From Streptomyces coeruleorubidus (GTDB lineage Bacteria > Actinomycetota > Actinomycetes > Streptomycetales > Streptomycetaceae), in contig NZ_CP118527.1 of the NCBI RefSeq assembly GCF_028885415.1, positions 7,502,001 to 7,566,000 of the forward strand: a stretch of 64,000 nt of DNA, written 5' to 3'. Made by a program: the position numbers and the translations under genes. Under the pieces are notes generated by a model. That model was given only the letters and a program-made list of their open reading frames with translations. It did no database searches and was not told the origin of the DNA. Positions 8,620 to 16,694 of the stretch are shown here, piece by piece. Within the stretch, counting starts at the first letter, position 1. The number at the start of each line of letters is the position of its first letter.

Positions 8620-9732
8620 GTGAACACGCGTATGCGTCGCGCCGCCGTTGCGATTGCCGCCGGTGCGATGGCTGTTTCGCTTGCTGCCTGTGGCAGCGCC
8701 AAGGAGTCCGGCGACAACGCCGATTCCACGGGGTCCGCCAAGAAGGGCGACGACATCAAGGTCGGCCTGCTCCTTCCGGAGAACGCGACCGCGCGCTACG
8801 AGAAGTTCGACCGGCCGCTCATCCAGAAGAAGGTCAAGGAACTCACCAACGGCAAGGGCGAGGTCGTCTACGCCAACGCCAAGCAGGACGCCAGCACGCA
8901 GAACCAGCAGGTCGACACGATGGTGACCAACAAGGTCGACGTGCTGATCGTGGACGCGGTGGACTCCAAGGCCATTGCCGGCTCGGTGAAGAAGGCCAAG
9001 GACGCGGGCATCCCGGTCGTCGCCTACGACCGCCTGGCCGAGGGCCCGATCGACGCCTACACCTCGTTCGACAACGAGACCGTCGGCAAGACCCAGGGCG
9101 AGGCCCTGCTGAAGGCCCTGGGCGACAAGGCCAAGGACGGCCAGATCGTCATGATGAACGGGTCGTCCACCGACCCGAACGCCGCCCAGTTCAAGAAGGG
9201 CGCGCACTCCGTCCTCGACGGCAAGGTGAAGATCGGCCGCGAGTACGACACCAAGGAGTGGAAGCCGGAGAACGCCAACTCCAACATGGAGGGCGCCATC
9301 TCCGCCCTCGGCAAGGACAAGATCGTCGGCGTCTACTCCGCCAACGACGGCATGGCGGGCGGCATCATCACGGCCCTGAAGGCGGCCGGTATCGCCGACA
9401 TCCCCGTCACCGGCCAGGACGCGGAACTCGCGGGCGTGCAGCGCATCGTCACCGGTGAGCAGTACATGAGCGTCTACAAGCCCTACCCGCAGGAGGCGGA
9501 CGTCGCGGCCGAGATGGCCGTCGCCCTCGCCCAGGGCAAGTCGCTCGACTCGATCGCCAAGGACAAGGTCGACAGCCCGACCACCAAGGCCATCCCCTCC
9601 GTCCTGGTCCCGGTCGTCTCGCTGACCAAGGACAACATCAAGGACACCGTCATCAAGGACGGCATCTACACCGTGAGCGAGATCTGCACCGGCAAGTACA
9701 AGGCCGCCTGCGACAAGATCGGCCTCAAGTAG
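8620..9732 (+). CDS. xylF: Xylose ABC transporter substrate-binding lipoprotein XylF
   Basis: This 370-residue periplasmic-binding-protein-like lipoprotein is of the ribose/xylose (CUT2) class. The signal peptide ends in lipobox LAAC with Cys24. The sugar-binding core starts at DDIKVGLLLPENATARYEKF. NQQVDTMVTNKVDVLIVDAVD and VYSANDGMAGG match XylF and other D-xylose binders. Start GTG 8620 follows the Shine-Dalgarno AGGGAGG. It is the first gene of a xylF-xylG-xylH operon, with 239 bp to xylG holding a hairpin that could keep xylF transcripts more abundant than those of the downstream genes. Confidence 0.93.
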   Translation: MNTRMRRAAVAIAAGAMAVSLAACGSAKESGDNADSTGSAKKGDDIKVGLLLPENATARYEKFDRPLIQKKVKELTNGKGEVVYANAKQDASTQNQQVDTMVTNKVDVLIVDAVDSKAIAGSVKKAKDAGIPVVAYDRLAEGPIDAYTSFDNETVGKTQGEALLKALGDKAKDGQIVMMNGSSTDPNAAQFKKGAHSVLDGKVKIGREYDTKEWKPENANSNMEGAISALGKDKIVGVYSANDGMAGGIITALKAAGIADIPVTGQDAELAGVQRIVTGEQYMSVYKPYPQEADVAAEMAVALAQGKSLDSIAKDKVDSPTTKAIPSVLVPVVSLTKDNIKDTVIKDGIYTVSEICTGKYKAACDKIGLK

Positions 9733-9733
9733 A

Positions 9734-9770
9734 CAGTCGTCAGGTCCCCCCCAAGCAGTCGTCAGGTCCC
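9734..9770 (+). repeat. 15-bp direct repeat after xylF
   Basis: CAGTCGTCAGGTCCC occurs at 9734-9748 and again at 9756-9770, immediately after the xylF stop codon and before the hairpin at 9780-9805. The pair looks like a small local duplication; no function is evident. Confidence 0.7.
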
Positions 9771-9779
9771 CTGAGGGGT

Positions 9780-9805
9780 ACGGGAGTCCGCGTCCGGACT
9801 CCCGT
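9780..9805 (+). terminator. Intra-operon hairpin between xylF and xylG
   Basis: ACGGGAGTCCG pairs with CGGACTCCCGT around a 4-base loop CGTC, giving an 11-bp perfect stem. No U-tract follows. In sugar ABC operons such a hairpin after the binding-protein gene commonly acts as a partial terminator or 3' mRNA stabiliser, giving excess binding protein. Confidence 0.65.
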
Positions 9806-9971
9806 GACGCTCGTGGACTCTCGTGACTCCCGCACGGGACCGGCTGCCCCGAGTTCCTCCGGCGCCCCGCCACACCAGCCCCGCCAAGCTCCGCGGGGCG
9901 CCGGAGTGATCGCTCCTCCCACACTTCTGCACTACCTCCCGCCGGGTCAGGCGGTGAAGGAGATGGTTCAC

Positions 9972-10754
9972 GTGTCCGCTACGCCCGTGCTGGCGTTGCG
10001 CGGGGTCTCCAAGCGGTTCGGTGCCGTACAGGCGCTCACCGACGTAGAGCTTGAGGTCCACGCCGGTGAAGTGGTCGCCCTGGTCGGCGACAACGGCGCC
10101 GGAAAGTCCACGCTGGTCAAGACGATCGCCGGCGTGCACCCCATCGATGAGGGCGTCATCGAATGGGACGGCAGGTCCGTCCAGATCAACAAGCCGCACG
10201 ACGCCCAGAACCTGGGTATCGCGACCGTCTACCAGGACCTCGCGCTGTGCGACAACATCGACGTCGTCGGCAACCTCTACCTGGGCCGGGAGATCCGCAA
10301 GCGCGGTGTCCTGGACGAGGTGGAGATGGAGCGCCGCTCCCGCGAGCTGCTCGACACGCTGTCGATCCGCATCCCCAGCGTGCGCATCCCGATCGCCTCG
10401 CTGTCCGGCGGCCAGCGCCAGACCGTGGCCATCGCCCGGTCCATGCTCGGCGAGCCGAAGCTGGTCATCCTCGACGAGCCCACCGCCGCCCTCGGCGTCG
10501 AGCAGACCGCGCAGGTCCTCGACCTGGTCGAGCGGCTGCGCGAGCGCGGCCACGCCGTGATCCTCATCAGCCACAACATGGCCGATGTGAAGGCCGTCGC
10601 GGACAAGGTCGCCGTGCTGCGCCTCGGGCGCAACAACGGCATCTTCGAGGTCAAGTCCACCTCGCAGGAAGAGATCATCTCCGCCATCACCGGCGCCACC
10701 GACAACGCCGTGACCCGCCGTGCGGCGCGCACGAACGGGGAGGTTTCCAAGTGA
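9972..10754 (+). CDS. xylG: Xylose ABC transporter ATP-binding protein XylG
   Basis: This 260-residue ABC ATPase has Walker A GDNGAGKST near residue 37, Q-loop VYQDLAL, signature LSGGQRQ, Walker B LVILDEPTAAL and switch His in ILISHNMADV. It is a single nucleotide-binding domain, unlike the duplicated ~500-residue E. coli XylG, so two copies would pair with the permease. GTG 9972 was chosen because AAGGAG at 9957-9962 is well spaced for it; ATG 9963 abuts that site, and the long upstream frame is non-coding. It overlaps xylH by 4 bp (GTGA). Confidence 0.92.
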   Translation: MSATPVLALRGVSKRFGAVQALTDVELEVHAGEVVALVGDNGAGKSTLVKTIAGVHPIDEGVIEWDGRSVQINKPHDAQNLGIATVYQDLALCDNIDVVGNLYLGREIRKRGVLDEVEMERRSRELLDTLSIRIPSVRIPIASLSGGQRQTVAIARSMLGEPKLVILDEPTAALGVEQTAQVLDLVERLRERGHAVILISHNMADVKAVADKVAVLRLGRNNGIFEVKSTSQEEIISAITGATDNAVTRRAARTNGEVSK

Positions 10755-12043
10755 GCATCGACAAGACCTCCGCGGTGCCCGAAGACCACGTCGTGGAGAA
10801 CCCCGAGGCGGCCAAGGCCGCCGTCACGGTCGTCGACCCCCGGCTGCTGGTGCGCGAGCAGGGCCTCGCGGGCTACGTCACCGAGTTCAAGCGGAAGATG
10901 AAGTCCGGCGACCTGGGCTCCCTCCCGGTCGTCGTCGGCCTGGCCATCATCTGGATCATCTTCCAGAGCCTGAACTCCAACTTCCTCACCGCGGGCAACC
11001 TGTCCGACATGTCCGTCGCCATGGTCGGCACGGGCATGATCGCCGTCGGCATCGTGTTCGTGCTGCTGCTGGGGGAGATCGACCTGTCGGTCGGCTCGGT
11101 CAGCGGTGTCGCGGGTGCGAGCTTCGCCGTGCTGAACGTCACCAACGGCATGAACGAGTGGCTCGCCTTCCTGCTGGCCATCGTCACCGGCACGGTCGCC
11201 GGCGCGCTGCACGGCTTCTTCTTCGCGAAGATCGGTGTCCCCGCGTTCGCCGTCACCCTGGCCGGACTGCTGTTCTGGAACGGCTTCATGCTCCAGATCC
11301 TGGGCGACAACGGCACGATCAACCTCGACCCGGACGGGGTCGTGGCCCAGCTGACCAGCTACTACTTCTCGGACGTGGCCGCCGCCTACGGGCTGGCCGC
11401 CGTGGTGACCGTCGGGTACTTCCTCAGCTCCTTCCTCGGCAACCGGCGCAGGGAGGCCGCGGGGGTGCCGTCGCGGCCGCTGAGCGAGACCATCGTGCGG
11501 ACGGTGCTGCTGGCGATCGTCGCGTTCGCCGTCGCCATCGTCTTCAACCAGTACAAGGGCCTGCCGCTGGCCGTGGTGATCTTCATCGTGGTGCTGCTGG
11601 TCACGGACTTCGTGCTGCGGCGCACGGCGTACGGCCGGAAGGTTTTCGCCCTCGGCGGCAGCGTCGAGGCGTCGCGGCGGGCCGGCATCAACGTGGAGAT
11701 GGTCCGGATCTCGGTGTTCGCGATCTCCGGGACCTTCGCCGCGGTGGGCGGTCTGTTCATCGCCTCGAAGATCGCGGCGGCCAACCAGGGTGCCGGTGGC
11801 GGTGACCTGCTGATGAACGCGATCGCGGCCGCGGTGATCGGCGGTACGTCGCTGTTCGGCGGTCGTGGGCGTACGTGGAACGCGCTGCTCGGTGTGCTGG
11901 TGATCGTGTCGATCCAGTACGGGCTCGCCCTGGAGGGCATCGCTTCTCCGGTGCAGTACATGATCACGGGTGGTGTGCTGTTGGCCACGGTCGTGATCGA
12001 CGCGGTGACGCGTAAGACGCAGAAGACGGCAGGGCGCGCGTAG
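10751..12043 (+). CDS. xylH: Xylose ABC transporter permease XylH
   Basis: This 430-residue permease is of the CUT2 (RbsC/XylH) family. A hydrophilic N-terminus (about 1-55) is followed by roughly ten or more membrane segments. The family blocks LLLGEIDLSVGSVSG and AIAAAVIGGTSLFGGRG are clear. GTG 10751 overlaps the xylG stop, with GGGGAGG just upstream. A strong terminator hairpin follows at 12059-12090, so xylFGH ends here. With XylF and XylG it forms the xylose importer next to its likely regulator Rok7B7. Confidence 0.93.
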   Translation: MSIDKTSAVPEDHVVENPEAAKAAVTVVDPRLLVREQGLAGYVTEFKRKMKSGDLGSLPVVVGLAIIWIIFQSLNSNFLTAGNLSDMSVAMVGTGMIAVGIVFVLLLGEIDLSVGSVSGVAGASFAVLNVTNGMNEWLAFLLAIVTGTVAGALHGFFFAKIGVPAFAVTLAGLLFWNGFMLQILGDNGTINLDPDGVVAQLTSYYFSDVAAAYGLAAVVTVGYFLSSFLGNRRREAAGVPSRPLSETIVRTVLLAIVAFAVAIVFNQYKGLPLAVVIFIVVLLVTDFVLRRTAYGRKVFALGGSVEASRRAGINVEMVRISVFAISGTFAAVGGLFIASKIAAANQGAGGGDLLMNAIAAAVIGGTSLFGGRGRTWNALLGVLVIVSIQYGLALEGIASPVQYMITGGVLLATVVIDAVTRKTQKTAGRA

Positions 12044-12058
12044 CGCCGAAGAACACCG

Positions 12059-12090
12059 CTGTGCCCGGCACCGTGAGGTGCCGGGCACAG
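12059..12090 (+). terminator. Terminator after xylH
   Basis: CTGTGCCCGGCACC and GGTGCCGGGCACAG form a perfect 14-bp stem with a GTGA loop, 15 bp after the xylH stop. There is no strong T-run, as is typical of Streptomyces terminators. Confidence 0.88.
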
Positions 12091-12223
12091 TCATGTCGTA
12101 GGTGTGGCACAACTTGGGTACAGCCGAACGCGTGACGTACGACGCATGGCCTCGGCACCGCCCGCGAAGGCGGAACATTAGACTCGACAAACCCGGCAAC
12201 AGCTCTACTGCAAGGAGGCACGG

Positions 12224-14191
12224 GTGCCGCTGCTGACCCGTATCAGGGGACCGCGCGATCTGGACCGGCTCAGCCTGGAGGAGCTGAACCAGCTGGCGGA
12301 GGAGATCCGGACCTTCCTTGTCGAAGCGGTCTCCAAGACCGGCGGTCACCTCGGCCCCAACCTCGGCGTGGTGGAGCTCACCATCGCCCTGCACCGGGTC
12401 TTCGACTCGCCCAAGGACAAGGTGCTCTGGGACACCGGTCACCAGTCCTACGTGCACAAACTCCTCACCGGCCGTCAGGACTTCTCCCGGCTGAAGATGA
12501 AGGGCGGCCTGTCCGGCTACCCCTCGCAGGCCGAGTCCGAGCACGACGTCATCGAGAACTCGCACGCCTCGACCGTCCTCGGCTGGGCCGACGGCATCGC
12601 CAAGGCCAACCAGCTCCTCGAGCGCGACAGCCACGTCGTCGCCGTCATCGGTGACGGCGCGCTGACCGGCGGCATGGCCTGGGAGGCGCTGAACAACATC
12701 GCCGACGCCAAGGACCGGCCCCTCGTCATCGTCGTCAACGACAACGAGCGGTCCTACGCGCCGACCATCGGCGGTCTCGCCAACCACCTCGCGACGCTGC
12801 GGACGACGGACGGCTACGAGCGGTTCCTCGCCCGCACCAAGGAGGTCCTGGAGCGCACCCCCGTCGTCGGGCGGCCGCTCTACGGCACCCTGCACGGCGC
12901 CAAGAAGGGCCTGAAGGACTTCATCGCCCCGCAGGGCATGTTCGAGGACCTCGGCCTGAAGTACGTCGGCCCGATCGACGGACACGACCTGGAGGCCCTG
13001 GAGTCCGCGCTCGCGCGGGCCAAGCGGTTCGGCGGGCCGGTCATCGTGCACTGCCTCACCGAGAAGGGCCGCGGCTACCAGCCCGCCCTCCAGGACGAGG
13101 CCGACCGCTTCCACGCCGTCGGCAAGATCCACCCCGACACGGGCCTGCCGATCGCCTCCTCCGGCGCCGACTGGACGTCCGTGTTCGGCGAGGAGATGGT
13201 CAAGCTGGGTGAGGAGCGCGAGGACATCGTCGCCATCACCGCCGCCATGCTCCAGCCGGTGGGCCTGGAGAAGTTCGCCAAGCGGTTCCCCGAGCGGGTC
13301 TACGACGTCGGCATCGCCGAGCAGCACGGCGCCGTGTCCGCGGCGGGCCTGGCGACGGGCGGGGTGCACCCGGTGTTCGCGGTGTACGCCACCTTCCTCA
13401 ACCGGGCCTTCGACCAGGTGCTGATGGACGTGGCCCTGCACAAGTGCGGCGTGACCTTCGTGCTGGACCGGGCCGGTGTCACCGGCACCGACGGGGCGTC
13501 CCACAACGGCATGTGGGACATGTCGATCCTTCAGGTCGTGCCGGGGCTGCGGCTGGCCGCGCCGCGTGACGCCGACCAGGTCCGCGCCCAGTTGCGGGAG
13601 GCCGTCGCGGTCGACGACGCGCCGACCGTGGTCCGCTTCTCCAAGGGCGCCGTCGGTCCCGCCGTTCCCGCCGTGGGCCGGGTCGGCGGCATGGACGTGC
13701 TGCGCGAGCCCGGCACCGACCGGCCCGACGTGCTGCTGGTCTCCGTCGGCGCCCTCGCGCCGATGTGCCTGGAGATCGCCGGCCTGCTCGACAAGCAGGG
13801 CATCTCCACGACCGTCGTCGACCCGCGCTGGGTCAAGCCCGTCGACGAGGCCATGGCCCCGCTCGCCGAGCGGCACCGCGTGGTCGTCACCGTCGAGGAC
13901 AACAGCCGGGTCGGTGGTGTGGGTTCGGCGATCGCGCAGGCGCTGCGCGACGCGGGTGTCGACGTGCCGCTGCGTGACTTCGGCATTCCGCCGCGCTTCC
14001 TCGACCACGCCTCGCGCGCCGAGGTCATGGCCGAAATCGGCCTCACGGCGCCGGACATCGCCCGCCAGGTGACCGGGCTGGTCGCCAAGTTGGACGGCCT
14101 CCCCCACTCTCGGCTGCGCTCGAGCGGGGGGACCCCCACCGAGCGCTCCGCGGCCGACGCCGTCGACTCCGTGGAACCCGCGCGCGACTGA
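12224..14191 (+). CDS. dxs: 1-deoxy-D-xylulose-5-phosphate synthase
   Basis: This 655-residue thiamine-diphosphate enzyme condenses pyruvate and glyceraldehyde 3-phosphate to DXP, the first step of the MEP isoprenoid pathway. The TPP-binding block [16 protein letters not shown] (about residues 144-159), catalytic GIAEQHGA near 365 and [15 protein letters not shown] near 416 are all present. The start is GTG 12224 after AAGGAGG. The last ~35 codons are unusual: a 40-bp dispersed repeat (14099-14138) lies inside the reading frame and encodes [13 protein letters not shown], so the tail differs from ordinary Dxs. The gene stands alone between two strong terminators. Confidence 0.96.
   Translation: MPLLTRIRGPRDLDRLSLEELNQLAEEIRTFLVEAVSKTGGHLGPNLGVVELTIALHRVFDSPKDKVLWDTGHQSYVHKLLTGRQDFSRLKMKGGLSGYPSQAESEHDVIENSHASTVLGWADGIAKANQLLERDSHVVAVIGDGALTGGMAWEALNNIADAKDRPLVIVVNDNERSYAPTIGGLANHLATLRTTDGYERFLARTKEVLERTPVVGRPLYGTLHGAKKGLKDFIAPQGMFEDLGLKYVGPIDGHDLEALESALARAKRFGGPVIVHCLTEKGRGYQPALQDEADRFHAVGKIHPDTGLPIASSGADWTSVFGEEMVKLGEEREDIVAITAAMLQPVGLEKFAKRFPERVYDVGIAEQHGAVSAAGLATGGVHPVFAVYATFLNRAFDQVLMDVALHKCGVTFVLDRAGVTGTDGASHNGMWDMSILQVVPGLRLAAPRDADQVRAQLREAVAVDDAPTVVRFSKGAVGPAVPAVGRVGGMDVLREPGTDRPDVLLVSVGALAPMCLEIAGLLDKQGISTTVVDPRWVKPVDEAMAPLAERHRVVVTVEDNSRVGGVGSAIAQALRDAGVDVPLRDFGIPPRFLDHASRAEVMAEIGLTAPDIARQVTGLVAKLDGLPHSRLRSSGGTPTERSAADAVDSVEPARD
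14099..14138. repeat. 40-bp dispersed repeat inside the dxs 3' end (second copy at 58625-58664)
   Basis: These 40 bp are identical to 58625-58664. Partial symmetry (CTCCCCC near the start, GGGGGGACCCCC near the end, CTCGAG in the middle) suggests a foldable unit. I recognise it as a type of short repeat seen many times in Streptomyces genomes. Here it is translated as part of the Dxs C-terminus. Confidence 0.88.
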
Positions 14192-14199
14192 CACCGCTG

Positions 14200-14245
14200 A
14201 ATGGGCCGGTTCCACCACCGTGAAGGGTGGTGGAACCGGCCCATT
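14200..14245 (+). terminator. Terminator after dxs
   Basis: AATGGGCCGGTTCCACCACC and its exact complement form a 20-bp stem with a 6-base loop, starting 9 bp after the dxs stop. This is one of the strongest hairpins in the window. Confidence 0.92.
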
Positions 14246-14327
14246 GGCGTGAATCCGTCGGTGCCGGGGCATACGGATGGTGCCCCCTCTCGATCATGTC
14301 GAGGACGACAAGCGTGGGAGGTACCCC

Positions 14328-15827
14328 GTGAGCAGTACCCTCTTCCGGACGAAGAAGGTCGAGCAGTCCATCCTCGACACCGAGGAGCCAGAGCACGCGC
14401 TCAAGAAGTCCTTGTCCGCGCTGGATCTGACCGTCTTCGGTGTCGGCGTGATCATCGGCACCGGCATCTTCGTCCTCACCGGAACAGTCGCGAAGAACAA
14501 CGCCGGGCCCGCGACGGCTCTGGCGTTCGTCGCGGCCGGCGTCGCCTGCGCCCTGGCCGCTCTCTGTTACGCCGAGTTCGCGTCCACGGTCCCGGTCGCC
14601 GGGTCCGCCTACACGTTCTCGTACGCCTCCCTCGGTGAACTGTCGGCCTGGATCATCGGCTGGGACCTGGTTCTGGAGTTCGCACTCGGTACGGCGGTGG
14701 TGGCCGTCGGCTGGTCCGGCTACATCCAGTCGCTCATGGACAACGCGGGCTGGGCGATGCCCGCGGCCCTGGGCAGCAGAGAGGGCTCCGACGTCTTCGG
14801 CTTCGACCTCCTCGCCGCCGCGCTCGTCCTCGTCCTCACCGGCATCCTCGTACTCGGCATGAAGCTGTCCGCGCGGATCACGTCGATCGTCGTCGCCATC
14901 AAGGTGACGGTCGTCCTCGTCGTGATCATCGCGGGCGCGTTCCTCATCAAGGGCGAGAACTACGACCCGTTCATCCCGAAGGAGAAGCCGGTGGAGGCCG
15001 GGTCGAGTCTCGACTCCCCGCTGATCCAGCTCATGTTCGGCTGGGCGCCCTCCAACTTCGGCGTGATGGGCATCTTCACCGCCGCCTCCGTCGTGTTCTT
15101 CGCCTTCATCGGCTTCGACGTCGTGGCCACGGCGGCGGAGGAGACCCGGAATCCGCAGCGTGACATGCCGCGCGGCATCCTCGGCTCCCTCTTCATCTGC
15201 ACGGCCCTGTACGTCGCCGTGTCGATCGTCGTGACCGGCATGCAGCACTACAGCCAACTGTCCGTCGACGCGCCGCTCGCCGACGCGTTCAAGGCCACCG
15301 GGCATCCCTGGTACGCCGGTTTCATCAGCTTCGGTGCCGCGGTCGGTCTGACGACGGTGTGCATGATCCTGCTGCTCGGGCAGACCCGGGTGTTCTTCGC
15401 GATGAGCCGCGACGGACTGCTGCCCCGCTTCTTCTCGCGCGTCCACCCGCGGTTCAAGACCCCGCACCGGCCGACCATCCTGCTCGGCGTGGTCATCGCG
15501 ATCCTGGCCGGCTTCACTCCGCTGACGGAGCTCGCCGCCCTGGTGAACATCGGCACGCTGTTCGCCTTCGTGGTCGTCGCCATCGGTGTGCTCGTCCTCC
15601 GCAGGACCCGCCCCGACCTGCACCGGGCCTTCCGCACCCCCTGGGTGCCGCTCATCCCGATCCTGTCGGTGTGCGCCTCGCTGTGGCTGATGATCAACCT
15701 GCCGGCCGAGACGTGGGTGCGGTTCGGTATCTGGATGGCCGCCGGGTTCTTCGTGTACTTCCTCTACGGCCGCACGCACAGCCGCCTTGCGAGGGGAGAG
15801 GAAACGAAGCCCGAGCAGACGCTTTAG
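14328..15827 (+). CDS. APC-family amino acid permease (CAT-like)
   Basis: This 499-residue membrane transporter is of the amino acid/polyamine/organocation superfamily. The first helix begins LTVFGVGVIIGTGIFVLTG, the classical APC substrate-binding kink, and about twelve further helices can be traced to the C-terminus. FIGFDVVATAAEETRNPQRDMP near 280 is the conserved loop of cationic amino acid (CAT/YfnA-like) permeases. The N-terminal RTKKVEQSI ... ALKKSLSALD matches that subgroup. GTG 14328 has GGGAGG in front; a longer frame from 14277 lacks one. The exact substrate is not determinable. Confidence 0.88.
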   Translation: MSSTLFRTKKVEQSILDTEEPEHALKKSLSALDLTVFGVGVIIGTGIFVLTGTVAKNNAGPATALAFVAAGVACALAALCYAEFASTVPVAGSAYTFSYASLGELSAWIIGWDLVLEFALGTAVVAVGWSGYIQSLMDNAGWAMPAALGSREGSDVFGFDLLAAALVLVLTGILVLGMKLSARITSIVVAIKVTVVLVVIIAGAFLIKGENYDPFIPKEKPVEAGSSLDSPLIQLMFGWAPSNFGVMGIFTAASVVFFAFIGFDVVATAAEETRNPQRDMPRGILGSLFICTALYVAVSIVVTGMQHYSQLSVDAPLADAFKATGHPWYAGFISFGAAVGLTTVCMILLLGQTRVFFAMSRDGLLPRFFSRVHPRFKTPHRPTILLGVVIAILAGFTPLTELAALVNIGTLFAFVVVAIGVLVLRRTRPDLHRAFRTPWVPLIPILSVCASLWLMINLPAETWVRFGIWMAAGFFVYFLYGRTHSRLARGEETKPEQTL

Positions 15828-16241
15828 CGGTGACCTCCGGTGGTTGGGCCGGGGTGCCTGCGGCGGCCTGCGCGGGTGTGGTGGGGGCTTGTGTCGCGCC
15901 TTCGCGGTGGTGGTGGGTCGGGGCCGCGTCGGGGGGTGTCCGTCCTCGGAACGGCGCGATGGGGTCGGATACCGACTGACTGTCCGTCGACGCGCCAACC
16001 GCTGCGGGCGGACACCCCCCGACACGTCCCCTTCTCGCCGTGCGGCGGGTGCGGGCGCGTCTCGGCTCAGCTGCATGCATGCGCTTAGCTGCGGGCAGTC
16101 GTGCCGCTTGGGGCGGCACGGGTGGGCGCAGCGGCACCCCGCAGCGCCGGGTTGCGCAACGCCTCGGCCCCAGCAGCCGCTGGCGGCACCCCGTTCCGCC
16201 GGGCTGCGGACCCACCCCGCGCCGGCAGGAACGCCGGGCGC
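15828..16241. other. Intergenic repeat region between the permease and NYN genes
   Basis: This 414-bp region separates convergent genes and consists almost entirely of repeat sequence: the inverted copy of the ngcG-rok7B7 intergenic element plus its less conserved flanks. CGCAGCGGCACCCC at 16128-16141 recurs with variation near 16176, suggesting an internal duplication. Open frames here are low-complexity shadows. No gene is seen. Confidence 0.75.
15920..16074 (-). repeat. Structured dispersed repeat, copy 2 (inverted copy of 6901-7055)
   Basis: The reverse complement of this 155-bp block is identical to 6901-7055. In minus-strand orientation it lies about 170 bp downstream of the NYN gene stop, the same relation copy 1 has to ngcG. 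The two copies bracket about 8.9 kb carrying rok7B7, xylFGH, dxs and the permease, so recombination between them would invert that segment. Confidence 0.9.
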
Positions 16242-16613
16242 CTAGGGACGTACCGTGCGCGGCCCCGTCACTTCCGCCCCCAGCTCCCCGACCCGCCTCC
16301 GTAGCTCCCGGTCCGCCGTGACGACCAGTACGGGACGCGCCCCCGCCCCCGCGACCACCTCGACGATGTGGTCGTCCCCGCTGCCTGTCGCCGACTCCAC
16401 CCGCACCCCGGCCACGGACTCCACCCCCCGCGCCGCTCCCTCCACCACGAGCACGATCTCCACCGGCCCGTCCAGCCCCGGCACCCCGTCCGACGCCAAC
16501 CGGTCCCGCAGCCGCTCCGCCGCCCCCTTCCTGTCCCGCCACCAACCGTCCGGCACCGACCCGACGACATTCGCGGCGTCGACGACGACAAGCAAGGGAG
16601 CGTTGCTGTTCAT
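16242..16613 (-). CDS. NYN-domain (PIN-like) RNase-type protein
   Basis: This 123-residue protein has a NYN/PIN-like fold. The first strand LLVVVDAANVVGS carries the conserved Asp-Asn metal site, GDDHIVEVV supplies further acidic residues (about 80-81), and VLVVTADRELRRRV is the typical last strand and helix with Asp101. Such proteins are YacP-like or toxin-like RNases; in Streptomyces this short version is often annotated only as NTP pyrophosphohydrolase or hypothetical. The start ATG 16613 is the first good in-frame start. It is divergent from the propeller gene at 16695. Function is inferred from fold only. Confidence 0.75.
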   Translation of the reverse strand: MNSNAPLLVVVDAANVVGSVPDGWWRDRKGAAERLRDRLASDGVPGLDGPVEIVLVVEGAARGVESVAGVRVESATGSGDDHIVEVVAGAGARPVLVVTADRELRRRVGELGAEVTGPRTVRP

Positions 16614-16694
16614 GTCGTCAGGGTCGCACGGCGGATCTCGGCCAGGCAGGGGCGGGCGCGGCGGCCGACCGCCCCGCCCGCGTAAAGTGAACTG

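Noticed and set aside
9804..9971. N-terminal extension of XylG
   Set aside because: The extension is Pro/Ser-rich with no Shine-Dalgarno; AAGGAG at 9957-9962 supports GTG 9972.
10163..10750. N-terminal extension of XylH into xylG
   Set aside because: The upstream part is out of frame with xylG and Arg/Pro-rich; XylH begins at GTG 10751 with an upstream Shine-Dalgarno and a GTGA overlap.
10277..14272. Open frame of 1331 codons on the minus strand across xylG, xylH and dxs
   Set aside because: It is antisense to three firmly identified genes, with His/Arg/Asp/Gly-rich composition typical of high-GC shadow frames and no domain-like pattern.
6901..16074. Composite transposon bounded by inverted repeats
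   Set aside because: No transposase or integrase lies between the copies, and the enclosed genes are in the order I recall for S. coelicolor. The repeats look like dispersed elements, not element ends.
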